Shown: positions 41,634 through 52,835, numbered from the stretch's first letter. The stretch is DNA of 64,000 nt from WJMB01 sp964581465 (GCA_964581465.1 CAZOOP010000007.1:27748-91747), one strand, 5' to 3'. Notes: a model not told the origin generated them from the letters alone. Numbers and translations are program-made.

Positions 41634-43015
41634 ACTACGATTTTCTCCAGGCCCTGGAGGCCATCGCCCGTAACAAGGGCCTCGACGAAGAGATCCTCTA
41701 CGAAGCCCTGGAGGCCGGTCTGCGCGCGGCGGCCCGTCGTCGCTTCGGCGATCAGGCGGCCATCGACGCCCAGGTTGATCTCGAGGAAAACCGCGTCGTG
41801 GTCTGGTTGACCAAGACCGTGGTCGAAGAGGTCGAGGCGCCCATCAACGAGATCTCCATCGAGGAGGCGCGCTTCCTCGCCGGAGACGAAGTCGTGCTGG
41901 GCGACGAGCTGGATATCGAGGTCGACCTCGACGACTTCGGGCGCTCGGCGGCCCAGACGGCCAAACAGGTCGTCATGCAGCGCATCCGCGAGGCCGAGCG
42001 CGACGCGGTCTACGATGAGTTCAAGCAGCGCGAGGGCACGCTGATCAACGGCATCGTCCAGGGCGAGTCCTCGGGAGGCATCGTCGTAGAGCTGGGCTCC
42101 ACCGACGGCATCATGCCCTATTCCGAGCGCATCGTCACCGAGCGCTACCGCAAGGGTGAGCGCATCCGCGCCTTCCTGCTCGAGGTCCGCAAGACCAGCC
42201 GCAGCCCGCAGATCATCCTCTCCCGGCGCCACCCGGCCCTGGTGGCCGAGCTCTTCGCCGAGGAGATCCCCGAGGTTGCCGACGGCACCGTGGAGATCGT
42301 CAACATCGCCCGCGACGCCGGTTTCCGTTCCAAGGTCGCCGTGCGCTCCACCGATCCCAACGTCGACGCCGTGGGCACCTGCGTGGGACTGCGCGGCTAT
42401 CGCATCCAGTCCATCGTGCGCCAGCTCGACCAGGAGCGCGTCGACCTGGTGCTCTGGAGCCCGGACCTCAAGGTCTTCACCAAGCACGCATTCAACCCCG
42501 TCGAGGTGCTCGGCGTCGAGTACGACGAATACGGCGATCGCCTGGTGGTCATCGTCGCCGAGGACAAGCTCTCCATCGCCATCGGCAAGCGGGGTCGCAA
42601 CATCAAGCTGGCCTCAAAGCTCGTCGGGATGCGCATCGACGTGCGCAGTCCTGAGCAGTTCGAGCAGGAGCGCAGCTCCCGGATCGCCCAGGAGGAGCAC
42701 GACGAGGCCATGGCCGAGCTGCTGGACATCCCCGGCGTGGGCGAACAGACCGCCGAGGAGCTCTACAGGGCCGGTTACGACACCCTGGAATCGATTATCG
42801 CGGCCACGGCCGAGGAACTGACCCAGGTTCCCGGCATAGGTCCCAAAACGGCGGAGAAACTCCGCACCGCCGCCGAGGAGCTGCTCAAAGAGCTGGACGA
42901 AAACGAAGATCTGGACGACGATGATCAGGACGGAGACGACGACGCTTCCACGGACACCGCGGAAGACGACGAGGAACCCGACGAGGAACCCGAAGAAGAC
43001 GCCGACGAGGACTGA
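41630..43015 (+). CDS. nusA: Transcription termination/antitermination factor NusA
   Basis: 461 aa: N-terminal RNA polymerase-binding domain, S1 domain (LINGIVQGESSGGIVVELG ... GIMPYSER), two KH domains (GLRGYRIQSIVRQL; VAEDKLSIAIGKRGRNIKLAS), then a C-terminal helix-hairpin-helix unit (LLDIPGVGEQTAEELYRAG; LTQVPGIGPKTAEKL) and a strongly acidic tail of about 40 residues. It starts at ATG 41630, overlapping rimP, with AGGAAA upstream. The ylxR gene, normally between nusA and infB, is absent; 218 nt of non-coding sequence take its place. Confidence 0.96.
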   Translation: MNYDFLQALEAIARNKGLDEEILYEALEAGLRAAARRRFGDQAAIDAQVDLEENRVVVWLTKTVVEEVEAPINEISIEEARFLAGDEVVLGDELDIEVDLDDFGRSAAQTAKQVVMQRIREAERDAVYDEFKQREGTLINGIVQGESSGGIVVELGSTDGIMPYSERIVTERYRKGERIRAFLLEVRKTSRSPQIILSRRHPALVAELFAEEIPEVADGTVEIVNIARDAGFRSKVAVRSTDPNVDAVGTCVGLRGYRIQSIVRQLDQERVDLVLWSPDLKVFTKHAFNPVEVLGVEYDEYGDRLVVIVAEDKLSIAIGKRGRNIKLASKLVGMRIDVRSPEQFEQERSSRIAQEEHDEAMAELLDIPGVGEQTAEELYRAGYDTLESIIAATAEELTQVPGIGPKTAEKLRTAAEELLKELDENEDLDDDDQDGDDDASTDTAEDDEEPDEEPEEDADED

Positions 43016-43233
43016 CCAAGTCGTCGCGGCATCAGCCAGGACACACGCTGCCTACAACCACGGCCGAATCCACCCGGTGAACGGCCGTTCCCAACCGAGG
43101 GCCGCCGACCGAATGCAATCTCCGGTCGACAATATCCGGGCAACGATGGATGGTCGACGACGACCGTCATCAGCCAAGCGGCCCCGGCGCAACGATCGAT
43201 GCAGTTATAAGACGGAGAAGAAAAGCCGATAAG

Positions 43234-45888
43234 ATGCGGGTATACGAGTTAGCCAAAGAGTTCGGCATCCCTTCCAAGCTTCTGGTCGCCCGGATGCGCG
43301 CCCTGGGGATCGAAGTCAGCGGTCATATGGCCAGCCTGACCTCGGCCCAGGAGAAGCGTCTGCGCGAGAAGTTCGGCAAGACCAAGAAGAAGGAAAAGGC
43401 CGCCCCGGGAACCGTCACCCCCCGCAGCACCGGCAAGAAGCCGCGGGTGCGGGTGCGTCACCGAACCAGCGAGGAAGAGTCCTCCGAGACCACCGACAAG
43501 GAAGCCCCGGCAGAAGCTGCGTCTGCTGAGGCCGACGTCGAGACGGAAACCGCCGCCAAGGGCGCCGCCGATCGCATCAAGACGACCCCCAAGGTGCGCC
43601 TCAAGGGCGCCGGGGCTCCCGATGCCGGCGAAGAGGCTCCCTCCAAGGAGGATAGGCCCGCCGAAGCTCGTCCCGACGAGGACGCAAGCACCGCGGACGA
43701 AGCCGCCGATAAGAAGCCGAAGGCCAAGGCTGAAGAAGGTCCAGCAGGCGAACCGGAGAAGTCCGCCAAAGTCAAGCCGGCGGCACCGCGCACACCCAAA
43801 GTCCGGGTAACCAGCGCGCCCCCGAAGCTCGACCGCCAGATCAAGCGCCCCGTCTTCGACGAAACCCCGGTCAAGCCGATCAAGACCGACACGGGCAAGG
43901 AAACCAAGAAGCCCGAGAAGGAAGTCGCCAAAGAGAAGAAAAAAGGCCCGCGGATCCTCTACCGTCCGGAGAAACCGGTCTCGGCCGAAGAGCTGGGGCT
44001 CGACAAGGAACGTGAACGGGAAAGCCGTCGCAAGCAGCGGGCCAAGGACGGCAAACGCGGCTCTCGCCGCAAGCGCCGTCGTCGCCGTCGCAAGTCCAGC
44101 TCCGCCCAGATCCACGAGCTGCGCACCGCGCGCAAGAAGCGCTCGCGCGACAAGGAAGCCGCCAAGAAGCTCACCATCACCCGGCCGTTGACGCCGGTGG
44201 AGCTGGCCGATCGCCTCAGCGTCTCCGTCGATGAGGTCCTCGAACGCCTGCTCGAACTGGGCGAGGAGTACAGCGTCGTCGAGGAAATGGACATCGAAAC
44301 CACGGCGGCCCTGGTCGAGGAGTTCGACTACGAGGCCGTGCTGCCCGACGACTACGACGACGAGAGCAAGCTGTCGGACCGCCCGCCGATCGTCGCCGTG
44401 CTGGGCCACGTCGACCACGGCAAGACCACCCTGCTCGATCACATCCGGCACAGCAACGTCGCAGGCGGCGAGGCCGGGGGGATCACCCAGCACATCGGCG
44501 CCTACCAGGTTACCACCTCTCAGGGGCCGCTGACCTTCATCGACACCCCGGGTCACGAGGCCTTCACCGCGATGCGCGCCCGCGGAGCCGAGATCACCGA
44601 CATCGTCGTCCTGGTCGTCGCCGCCGACGACGGCGTGATGCCCCAGACCGTCGAGGCCATCAACCACGCCCGGGCCGCCGAGGTCGAGATAGTAGTCGCC
44701 GTCACCAAGGTCGATAAACCCGAGGCCGATTCCGACAAGGTCCGTCGCCAGCTCTCCAAGTACAACATCCAACCCGAGGAGTGGGGCGGCCAGCACACCT
44801 TCTGCGACGTCTCCGGCGTCACCGGCGACGGAGTCGAGCACCTGCTTGAGATCCTGGCTCTCCACGGCGAGATGCTGGAGCTCAAGGCCGATCCCGAGGC
44901 CACCCCGCAGGGCGTGGTCATCGAGAGCCGCATCGACCGAGGTCGGGGAACCGTGGCCACGGTAATCGTCACCGACGGCACCCTCAAGCGCGGCATGGCC
45001 TTCGTCTGCGGGACCGAGGCCGGCAAGGTGCGCCTGCTGAGCGATGACCGCGGCAAGACCATCAAGGCGGCGCCGCCGGGTACCCCCGCCGAGGTCCAGG
45101 GCTTCAACGGCGTCCCCGAGGCCGGAGATCCCCTGATCGTCGTCAAGGATGAGAAGCGGGCACGCAACATCGGTCAACTGCGCCAGAACGCCGCCCGCGA
45201 GGAGAAGCTCAAGGCCCAGCAGCGCAAGACCCTGGCCGACTTCCTGGCCCCGGGCGGCGGCGAGGAGAAGAAAAAGCTCAAGCTCGTCGTCAAGGCCGAC
45301 GTCGCCGGCACCGTCGAGGCCGTGATGGACTCTCTGGGCCGCTTCGAGAGCGACGAGGTCGAAATCGAAATCATCCACTCCGGCGTCGGCGCCATCACCG
45401 AGAACGACGTCCAGTTGGCCGCCGCCTCCGACGCCGTCGTGGTGGGCTTCAGCGTCCGGCCCGACTCCAAGGCCCAGAAGGCCGCCCAGGAGCAGGGCGT
45501 CGAGCTGAAGAGCTTCCGCATCATCTACGAGCTCATCGACGAGGTCCGCGACCTGCTCTCCGGGATGCTCAGCCCCGATGTCCGCGAGGAGGATCAGGGC
45601 AAGGCCGAGGTGCGCCAGACCTTCCGCGTTCCCAAGGCCGGAGTCATCGCCGGCTGCTACGTCACCCAGGGCCGCATCAACCGCCGCGACTTCGCCCGCC
45701 TGGTGCGCGACGGCCGCGTGGTCTGGGAGGGCAAGCTGGAGAGCTTGCGCCGTTTCAAGGACGACGTCCGCGAGGTCGCCGAGGGCTACGAATGCGGCAT
45801 CGGCCTGACCAAGTTCGACGATATCCACATCGGCGATATCATCGAGGTCTACACCCTGGTCGAGGAGGCCCGCGAACTACAGGTATAG
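43234..45888 (+). CDS. infB: Translation initiation factor IF-2
   Basis: 884 aa. IF2N domain (MRVYELAKEFGIPSKLLVARM), then about 270 residues of low-complexity Lys/Glu/Ala/Arg linker with an Arg-Lys stretch (residues about 270-310), a second IF2N-like segment (LTPVELADRLSVSVDEVLERL), and the G domain: GHVDHGKTTLLDHI, DTPGHEAF, TKVDK. The domain III/IV core is complete (AGVIAGCYVTQGRINR, IGDIIEVY). ATG 43234 is the family-typical start. It closes the rimP-nusA-infB operon, with a strong terminator at 45921. Confidence 0.97.
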   Translation: MRVYELAKEFGIPSKLLVARMRALGIEVSGHMASLTSAQEKRLREKFGKTKKKEKAAPGTVTPRSTGKKPRVRVRHRTSEEESSETTDKEAPAEAASAEADVETETAAKGAADRIKTTPKVRLKGAGAPDAGEEAPSKEDRPAEARPDEDASTADEAADKKPKAKAEEGPAGEPEKSAKVKPAAPRTPKVRVTSAPPKLDRQIKRPVFDETPVKPIKTDTGKETKKPEKEVAKEKKKGPRILYRPEKPVSAEELGLDKERERESRRKQRAKDGKRGSRRKRRRRRRKSSSAQIHELRTARKKRSRDKEAAKKLTITRPLTPVELADRLSVSVDEVLERLLELGEEYSVVEEMDIETTAALVEEFDYEAVLPDDYDDESKLSDRPPIVAVLGHVDHGKTTLLDHIRHSNVAGGEAGGITQHIGAYQVTTSQGPLTFIDTPGHEAFTAMRARGAEITDIVVLVVAADDGVMPQTVEAINHARAAEVEIVVAVTKVDKPEADSDKVRRQLSKYNIQPEEWGGQHTFCDVSGVTGDGVEHLLEILALHGEMLELKADPEATPQGVVIESRIDRGRGTVATVIVTDGTLKRGMAFVCGTEAGKVRLLSDDRGKTIKAAPPGTPAEVQGFNGVPEAGDPLIVVKDEKRARNIGQLRQNAAREEKLKAQQRKTLADFLAPGGGEEKKKLKLVVKADVAGTVEAVMDSLGRFESDEVEIEIIHSGVGAITENDVQLAAASDAVVVGFSVRPDSKAQKAAQEQGVELKSFRIIYELIDEVRDLLSGMLSPDVREEDQGKAEVRQTFRVPKAGVIAGCYVTQGRINRRDFARLVRDGRVVWEGKLESLRRFKDDVREVAEGYECGIGLTKFDDIHIGDIIEVYTLVEEARELQV

Positions 45889-45920
45889 GCGGCTCCTACC
45901 AATATCTCCACCAGCTTATC

Positions 45921-45953
45921 GAAACGAGGGACCGCCTGCCGGTCCCTCGTTTC
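45921..45953 (+). terminator. Terminator after infB
   Basis: A 14-bp stem GAAACGAGGGACCG (45921-45934) with CGGTCCCTCGTTTC (45940-45953), loop CCTGC. Confidence 0.85.
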
Positions 45954-46002
45954 TCAGCCCCCATCACTTAGCCTGCTGTCTCAAACGATACCATACCGAA
46001 GA

Positions 46003-46031
46003 TTGTCCGTAGAAAGTCAATCGTGTATACT
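46003..46031 (+). promoter_or_regulatory. Promoter of the cyclase-TPR gene
   Basis: TTGTCC (46003-46008), 17 nt, TATACT (46026-46031). The -10 ends 8 nt before the GTG at 46040, pointing to a leaderless transcript. Confidence 0.7.
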
Positions 46032-46039
46032 ATTCTAAG

Positions 46040-47542
46040 GTGAAATTATTGCAGACTTGGCAAACAACGGCTGTTCGCCGTAATCTCGCTTTGAGGTGTA
46101 TCAAGAGAAAGCGACTAGCTAAGGATGTACCCCTCGGCGATGTCATCTGGTTATCCAGCCCCCAAACCATACCGGGCGTTCACCAGGCGCAATCATATGG
46201 GTTGTTCCAGACTCTGAGAGAATCCGCTCAGGCCGGTTGGGGCTGGACACCAAATACCGGGAACAACGGGGAGGAGCTCTTGCCCCTGCGGCGCAGCGAC
46301 AGCTATTATCCCATCGTCTTCACCGATCTGGCCGGCTCCAAGCAGGCGATGCTCCACCTGCCCGAGCACTGGGTGCGCCGGGTTTTGCGCGAGCACAGCG
46401 CCCTGGCCCTACGCCTGGCCGCGGGCTCCCGCGAAGAGGATCACCTGGCGTTTCCGCCCACCAACCTGGGCGACGGCAACCTGTTCATCTTCCATGAACT
46501 AGACGAGGCCCTGCTCTTCTCCCTGCGGATGGCCCGAGCCTGGGAGCGCCGCTGGCGCGCGGAGATAGCGGCGCGGCTGCGCTCCTCCCGTCGTCTGCCT
46601 CCGGGCGGCGGCGGCCTGCGTCTGCGCATCGGCGTCCACTTCGGCCCGGTACTGGACGAACAGCTAGAGCGCTTCCGGCGGGGAATCACCTTCAGCCGGG
46701 CGATCAACGGCGCCTTCGTCCTGCAGCACCAGGCCCCCGTCGGCAGCGTGGCGGTCAGCGAGACCGCCGCCTCCCTGGTCGAGGGTCATCTGTTCCGTTT
46801 CCGCTACCTGGGGCGTTTCGACACCCTCGCCCGCTCCGGCGGCGCCCCCCAGGAAGAGCGCCTCTCCTACTATGAGCTCCTCGATCTCTCCGCGCAACCT
46901 TCCGAAGAGATCGATCCCGCCGAGCTGCTGGGCTTCGAGCGCGACGGTCTGGCCCGTGAATGGTTCTTCCGCGGCATGTTGGCCGGTGACGAACGGGGGC
47001 GGACCGACGAGGCCGTCACCTGTTTGCGGCGCTGCCTGCGCTACCGTCCCGGCTTCTCCCCGGCTTGGGAGCAGTTGAGCCGCCAACTGGGCAATCTGGG
47101 GCTCTTCGACGAAGGGGTCGAGGCCGCCCGCCGCGCCATCGAGGCCGCCCGGGACAGCGCCCCGGCTTGCTACACGATGAGCGGCCTGCTGGAGCGCTGC
47201 GGCCGTCTCGAAGAGGCCCGCGAGTACTGCGTCCGGGCCCTGGAGCTGGACCCTGAGTTCTCCATGGCCCACTACAACCGCGGGGTCATCGAGGTCGGGC
47301 TGGGTGATCCCACCGCCGCCGAGGCGGCCTTCCGGCGTGCCCTGGAACTCAACGGCCGCCTGCCGATGGCCCGATACAACCTGGCCTGCCTGGCCGCTTC
47401 CCGGGGCGCGGATGAAGACGCCCTGGATGAACTGGAAAAAGCCCTGGAACTGGACCCGTCGCTGCGAGCCGCCGCAGCAGGTGACGACGACCTCGCCCCT
47501 CTGCGAGATGAACCGCGCTTTAGAATGCTCCTCGGTGAATAG
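46040..47542 (+). CDS. Class III nucleotide cyclase-like domain with TPR repeats
   Basis: 500 aa. Residues about 80-285 resemble a class III adenylate/guanylate cyclase homology domain: IVFTDLAGSKQAML (first metal Asp), NLGDGNLFIF (second Asp in GDG), LRIGVHFGPVLDEQL, then a degraded FSRAINGAFVLQ in place of VNxAARL and VGSVAVSETAASL. It is followed by about five TPR repeats (320-495: GMLAGDERGRTDEAVTCLRR, FSPAWEQLSRQLGNLGLFDE, CYTMSGLLERCGRLEEAREY, AHYNRGVIEVGLGDP, ARYNLACLAASRGADEDALDEL). Soluble, cytoplasmic. Key metal residues are kept but substrate-specifying residues are hard to align, so activity is uncertain. Start GTG 46040 is tentative. Confidence 0.75.
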   Translation: MKLLQTWQTTAVRRNLALRCIKRKRLAKDVPLGDVIWLSSPQTIPGVHQAQSYGLFQTLRESAQAGWGWTPNTGNNGEELLPLRRSDSYYPIVFTDLAGSKQAMLHLPEHWVRRVLREHSALALRLAAGSREEDHLAFPPTNLGDGNLFIFHELDEALLFSLRMARAWERRWRAEIAARLRSSRRLPPGGGGLRLRIGVHFGPVLDEQLERFRRGITFSRAINGAFVLQHQAPVGSVAVSETAASLVEGHLFRFRYLGRFDTLARSGGAPQEERLSYYELLDLSAQPSEEIDPAELLGFERDGLAREWFFRGMLAGDERGRTDEAVTCLRRCLRYRPGFSPAWEQLSRQLGNLGLFDEGVEAARRAIEAARDSAPACYTMSGLLERCGRLEEAREYCVRALELDPEFSMAHYNRGVIEVGLGDPTAAEAAFRRALELNGRLPMARYNLACLAASRGADEDALDELEKALELDPSLRAAAAGDDDLAPLRDEPRFRMLLGE

Positions 47543-47579
47543 TGAGCAGGCAAGCAGTAGCCTGATAAATGAATAGGAA

Positions 47580-47604
47580 AAGCGGGGAGCCGGGCTCCCC
47601 GCTT
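47580..47604. terminator. Bidirectional terminator between convergent genes
   Basis: AAGCGGGGAGC (47580-47590) pairs with GCTCCCCGCTT (47594-47604), with A-rich sequence before and convergent stop codons on both sides. Confidence 0.8.
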
Positions 47605-47636
47605 GGCAATTCTGATCGAGCTATCCCGACGAAGCC

Positions 47637-48065
47637 CTAGAAGTAATAGGTCATTCCGCCCAGGGCGCCGAAGGAGAAGTCACTGTAATCGCCGACGAAG
47701 AGCACGGGACGGATCTCCAGGTCTAGATAGAAGCTGGCGCCCAGGGGGATCGCCACGCCGCCGACCATGGGGATGCAGAACGCGCCGTAGTTGTCGGCGA
47801 AGGCGAAACCGATGCCGGCGCCGACGTAGGGCACCACGCCGGAGAGGCGGAAGTTGTACTTGACGGTGCCGGTGATCATCCCGGCGCCGCCGAAGAAATC
47901 GAAGGCGGGTTCGATTTCCAGGGCGCGGGTCAGGTAGAGCGAAGCGTGGAAGTTGAGGTCGAAGCTGGAGCCCAGCACGCCGAGTTTGAGCCCGGCGCCG
48001 AAGCTGCCGGCGAAGGCTGGCGCGGCGATCAAGACGATCAACAAGACCAATGCGAGTTTGCGCAC
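47637..48065 (-). CDS. Small outer-membrane beta-barrel protein
   Basis: 142 aa. Signal peptide RKLALVLLIVLIAAPAFAG, then alternating amphipathic strands rich in Gly/Phe/Tyr ending with a C-terminal aromatic (GALGGMTYYF), a typical outer-membrane barrel insertion signal. Probably an 8-stranded porin-like or OmpW/OprF-like barrel; the function is unknown. GTG 48065 has AAGGGGGAAA upstream and a near-consensus promoter at 48126-48154; longer frames would run into that leader. Monocistronic. Confidence 0.8.
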   Translation of the reverse strand: MRKLALVLLIVLIAAPAFAGSFGAGLKLGVLGSSFDLNFHASLYLTRALEIEPAFDFFGGAGMITGTVKYNFRLSGVVPYVGAGIGFAFADNYGAFCIPMVGGVAIPLGASFYLDLEIRPVLFVGDYSDFSFGALGGMTYYF

Positions 48066-48125
48066 GTTTCCCCCTTGGGTTGAATACCGGTTGGTTTCCG
48101 GTGGATATGTCAAATCGCAATGAGG

Positions 48126-48154
48126 ATTATATCCCCGATTGGTAATAAATGCAA
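48126..48154 (-). promoter_or_regulatory. Promoter of the beta-barrel gene
   Basis: Minus strand TTGCAT (48149-48154), 17 nt, TATAAT (48126-48131). The leader to GTG 48065 is about 55 nt. Confidence 0.8.
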
Positions 48155-48610
48155 GGCCGGACAACACGAGGGATGATGTGCCGTAAAACCATTGATAACA
48201 AGATCATAGACTGTCCCCGAGTGATTGTTGGGTATGATTCTCATTTATCTTAAATGATTTTTGTCATATGGTATAATCAGTGCATAATTGGCCGTTATCA
48301 GTCGATTAGGTGACCCTAAAACAAGGAAGCACCACAAAAACTGAACCAACGTCGAAATCTCATGGAGCGGCTTGCGGGATGGGAGTGCTGACATTTGCTA
48401 CCTGAAAGGCATCAGTTCGACAAACCAACGGGTTAATATAACTGCTAAAGCCGCTAATAGATATCACTTAGTATCCTTGTCCCTGGGAAGTCCCTGGGAA
48501 GCCCGGGATGAAACCCGGGAGTCGCGGCTTCCCGGCTCCGAGCAGTCTATTTTGAGCACGTCTTGTTTATCGCAACAAGAGAACCTAGTACAGTTACCGT
48601 GTATTTTCCA
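48155..48610. other. Non-coding gap with an R3-type repeat block
   Basis: No supported gene. Positions about 48400-48540 share blocks with about 52085-52225: CAGTT-GAC-AACCAA, then CTGGGAA-CCC and GAGTCGCG-CTTCCCG around a hairpin. I call this weak repeat R3. GGGAAGTCCCTGGGAAGCCC contains short direct repeats. Confidence 0.4.
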
Positions 48611-48957
48611 TGGCATTATCACTCGTTCATAGACCGGCACTACTCGCTAATAGACTGTCATTCAATGCGTTATAGCCAGGTATGCCGTTTGTATCATACT
48701 GCAGATTTGTGCTCAAGCCTAGCTTTCACTTAACGTTGCGAAAAGCTGAAGCCTGTTCGCTCCACCCAAAGGTTTTGGCGCTGATCATGAGTGATACGAT
48801 AACAGAAGGGTATCGCCTGGTTTAGAGCCTGTATCAGCTAGACAACCTCACGAGTTGACGACTTCCGCCGAATATTTATCGAGGCACCCTACTTGTTGCA
48901 GGTCTTTATAGCAACTCTCTATGGTAACAAATGCTGATCCCGCTTCTTGTGCTGGCC
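48611..48957 (+). repeat. R2 element, diverged forward copy
   Basis: Start TGGCATTATCACTCG, then GCTAATAGACTGTCATTCAA and ATGCGTTATAG, matching the R2 left end. The right end is degraded. Confidence 0.6.
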
Positions 48958-49027
48958 ACTCAGCTATAAAACATTTAATAAAAAGCCGCTAACGATGTAT
49001 GTCAGTTCAGGCATGTGTGATAATCCG
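48958..49027 (-). repeat. R2 left-end fragment, reverse
   Basis: CTATAAAACATTTAATAAAA followed by GTGTGATAATCC at the end; an R2 terminus abutting the preceding forward copy. Confidence 0.45.
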
Positions 49028-49380
49028 ATCAATATCTACTTAGATGGTCCAGTATCGTGTATGATGCCGTGTTTTGAACCACAAAACACTTGGTCCAATA
49101 TCGAGTGGGATACTCCATCCCCCCCCCGTAACCGTTCCCGCCTTTCTATCTTGTCGTTTTATCTGTCTGATGCCGGCGCTGTAATGCTCATTCGAAGACC
49201 CAGCCGGTCGTCCTCAAGGTCCCTGAGACTTTACTGCAATAAGCAACCTCGGGGGGTTTTATCAGCAAATTCGCAAATGAATTGCTGACCACCCCTCTCT
49301 GATATGTTACAATGCTACGTCATAGAGGCTTTGTGGTTTAACTTATCATCTTGCCACCAACAAAACCTGAGGAGGTCACG

Positions 49381-50085
49381 TTGAAGAGAATACGGCTTTA
49401 TCTGCTCATGCTGCTGGCCGTCGGTCTGCTGGTCGCGGGCTGCACCGATCCAGTGGCCAACACACCGCTGCAGGATCAGGATCCGCCGCAGCCGCCCACC
49501 CGGGTCAAGGTCTTCCCGCCGTACAATACGGCCGATCCGGATGCCGTTCCGGGTACGTCGCTGGTCTACCGCGAGTGGGCCAACGATCCCTACGGCTTCG
49601 GCGACGGTCTGCGTCGTCCCAAGGCCCTGGAGCATCCCTACGTAGTCATGTACGAACCCGGTGGCGAGCAGGAGTACACCGGCTTCAACATCTACCGTTC
49701 TGAGGCCGGCAGCTCCAGCAACTTCACGCTGCTCGGCGAGAAGCAGTATCCCGAAACGATGCGCACCAAGCCCGATTGGAGCACCGGCGACCCCGTCCCC
49801 GAAGACCCGCCGACCCGCGAGGGCGACGAGCTGGACTTCCCGGCCTACCTGGCCGACCAGGACGGTTTTAAGGGCTATCAGGATCCGCTGGACCAGAACT
49901 GGGATCCGCGCAACGGCAGTGGTTACTTCCCCCTGCATTATTACGCTTCCAACCTCTACGCCTACGGTTTCGTAGATTCCACCTTCGATGTGACGACTAT
50001 GAACTACGAGAACTACTACTGGGCCGTGGTCTTCATCGACGCGGCGGGCAACATGTCCGAACCCGTGATTATCCAGGCTCAATAA
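49381..50085 (+). CDS. Lipoprotein with fibronectin-III-like segment
   Basis: 234 aa. TTG start 49381 with a strong GAGGAGGT site. Signal KRIRLYLLMLLAVGLL and lipobox LLVAGC. A Pro/Asp-rich linker follows, then EYTGFNIYRSEAGSSSNFTLLGE, the strand pattern common in fibronectin type III-like domains, and Tyr-rich YFPLHYYASNLYAYGFVD. Probably surface- or periplasm-exposed. It is 32 nt ahead of the OmpA-family gene and has no terminator between, so the two are likely co-expressed; a -10 (TACAAT) lies about 60-70 nt upstream. No precise function. Confidence 0.78.
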   Translation: MKRIRLYLLMLLAVGLLVAGCTDPVANTPLQDQDPPQPPTRVKVFPPYNTADPDAVPGTSLVYREWANDPYGFGDGLRRPKALEHPYVVMYEPGGEQEYTGFNIYRSEAGSSSNFTLLGEKQYPETMRTKPDWSTGDPVPEDPPTREGDELDFPAYLADQDGFKGYQDPLDQNWDPRNGSGYFPLHYYASNLYAYGFVDSTFDVTTMNYENYYWAVVFIDAAGNMSEPVIIQAQ

Positions 50086-50117
50086 CCGGCCGCAACCAGC
50101 GACACAAGGAGGATTGA

Positions 50118-51746
<1,629 letters not shown>

Positions 51747-51790
51747 TCGACGATACTAGACCGCGAACTGCGATAAAGCGCGTAACAAGC

Positions 51791-51816
51791 AGACCGGGGC
51801 CGTAAGGCCCCGGTCT
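51791..51816 (+). terminator. Terminator after the OmpA-family gene
   Basis: AGACCGGGGCC (51791-51801), loop GTAA, GGCCCCGGTCT (51806-51816). Confidence 0.8.
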
Positions 51817-51994
51817 GTGCAGGGATGAACAAATGCGAGGGCTCCTCAGATGCTCGGTCGGTGTCCCAGGAGGCTGCTTGGTCTATAATAGAACCTGGCT
51901 GACGAGACAGTAATAACCCTTCGCGAGAGCACATTATCCATCGGAGGTTGAGAACCCGCTAATAAACTGAACCTACAGAGACATTTTTTCATGT

Positions 51995-52337
51995 GGGATT
52001 ATCACCTGAAACTGGACCGACATAGAAAAGACAAGTTGTAAAGACAAAGAGAGGCATTTAGAACAGAGGTGCTGTCAACCACCACCCCAAGGCCTTCAGT
52101 TAGACGAACCAAAGAGTTTTCATACCTGCCAAGGCAGCTATTTGAAAACAGTTAGCCGACCTATGGCTGGGAAACCCAGAGTACAGAATTGAGAGTCGCG
52201 ACTTCCCGAGTCTCAGCGTCCTCTTAGAAGCGCCCTCCTAGAGCAAGTCTGGTCTTCCGCCACCAGGCAACGCACGGATCGTGGCAGCTTGCGCAGCAAT
52301 AAAACAGATGGTAAATGTTTTTGGCGATACGCATCAT
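51995..52337 (+). repeat. R2-like end followed by R3 block
   Basis: GGGATTATCACCTG (51995) matches the R2 terminus, but the interior differs. About 52085-52225 shares the R3 blocks with 48400-48540. No ORF. Confidence 0.4.
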
Positions 52338-52657
52338 GGAACGTGTTCGAACCAAATCAGGTTGATTGGGAGCGGTTTGCCGGGCCGTTATCCACTTCCC
52401 TGAAATGCACGTTGTTGGCAAAGCATTCTTTTAGCATAGCCTTATCACCTGTTGTTACGACATTACGGCATTTCGGAGTCAGCGACAATCTGCCGTCAAG
52501 GCATTCACAAGTGTGCTGATATCTGGATTCGCTATAGAACAGGCCCGTATTAGCCGCCACTTTTCAAACTGTTCGTCTCGTGACAGGCACCTGATGATCA
52601 TCACCTCTTTTATCAACAGGATACAATCACGATCAGGTCCGATCGGGAATGCGATCT
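52338..52657 (+). repeat. R1 dispersed repeat, copy 4
   Basis: GGAACGTGTTCGAACCAAAT start, GTTGTTACGACATTACGGCA internal, TATCAACAGGATACAATCAC then GGTCCGATCGGGA at the end. Confidence 0.72.
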
Positions 52658-52806
52658 CTAGCCAAAGATGCTGTTCAGGCAAGTGTGATAATTTCTCTTC
52701 TTTGTGGGTACCCCGGGTGTTTAGCGCCCCTTGTGGTTTGGGAGGCTGTTTCGCACAAGGCGTGGGAAGAGGCGATCCCGCGACTCAGACCACCCAACCG
52801 GCCGGC

Positions 52807-52835
52807 TGGTCAGGCCGCCGATGTTGAGGTATCAT
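52807..52835 (+). promoter_or_regulatory. Promoter of dppA
   Basis: TGGTCA (52807-52812), 17 nt, TATCAT (52830-52835). The TTG start is 35 nt downstream. Confidence 0.5.

Noticed and set aside
43249..45828. Very long ORF (859 codons) antisense to infB
   Set aside because: It is the mirror image of the high-GC infB frame, Gly/Leu/Val-rich without motifs, no ribosome site. Similar antisense frames over nusA, glgA, rel, ruvB, recN and dxs were discarded for the same reason.
48947..49288. 113-codon ORF in the gap before the lipoprotein gene
   Set aside because: It lies over an R2 fragment, has rare-codon composition, no ribosome site and no domain pattern.
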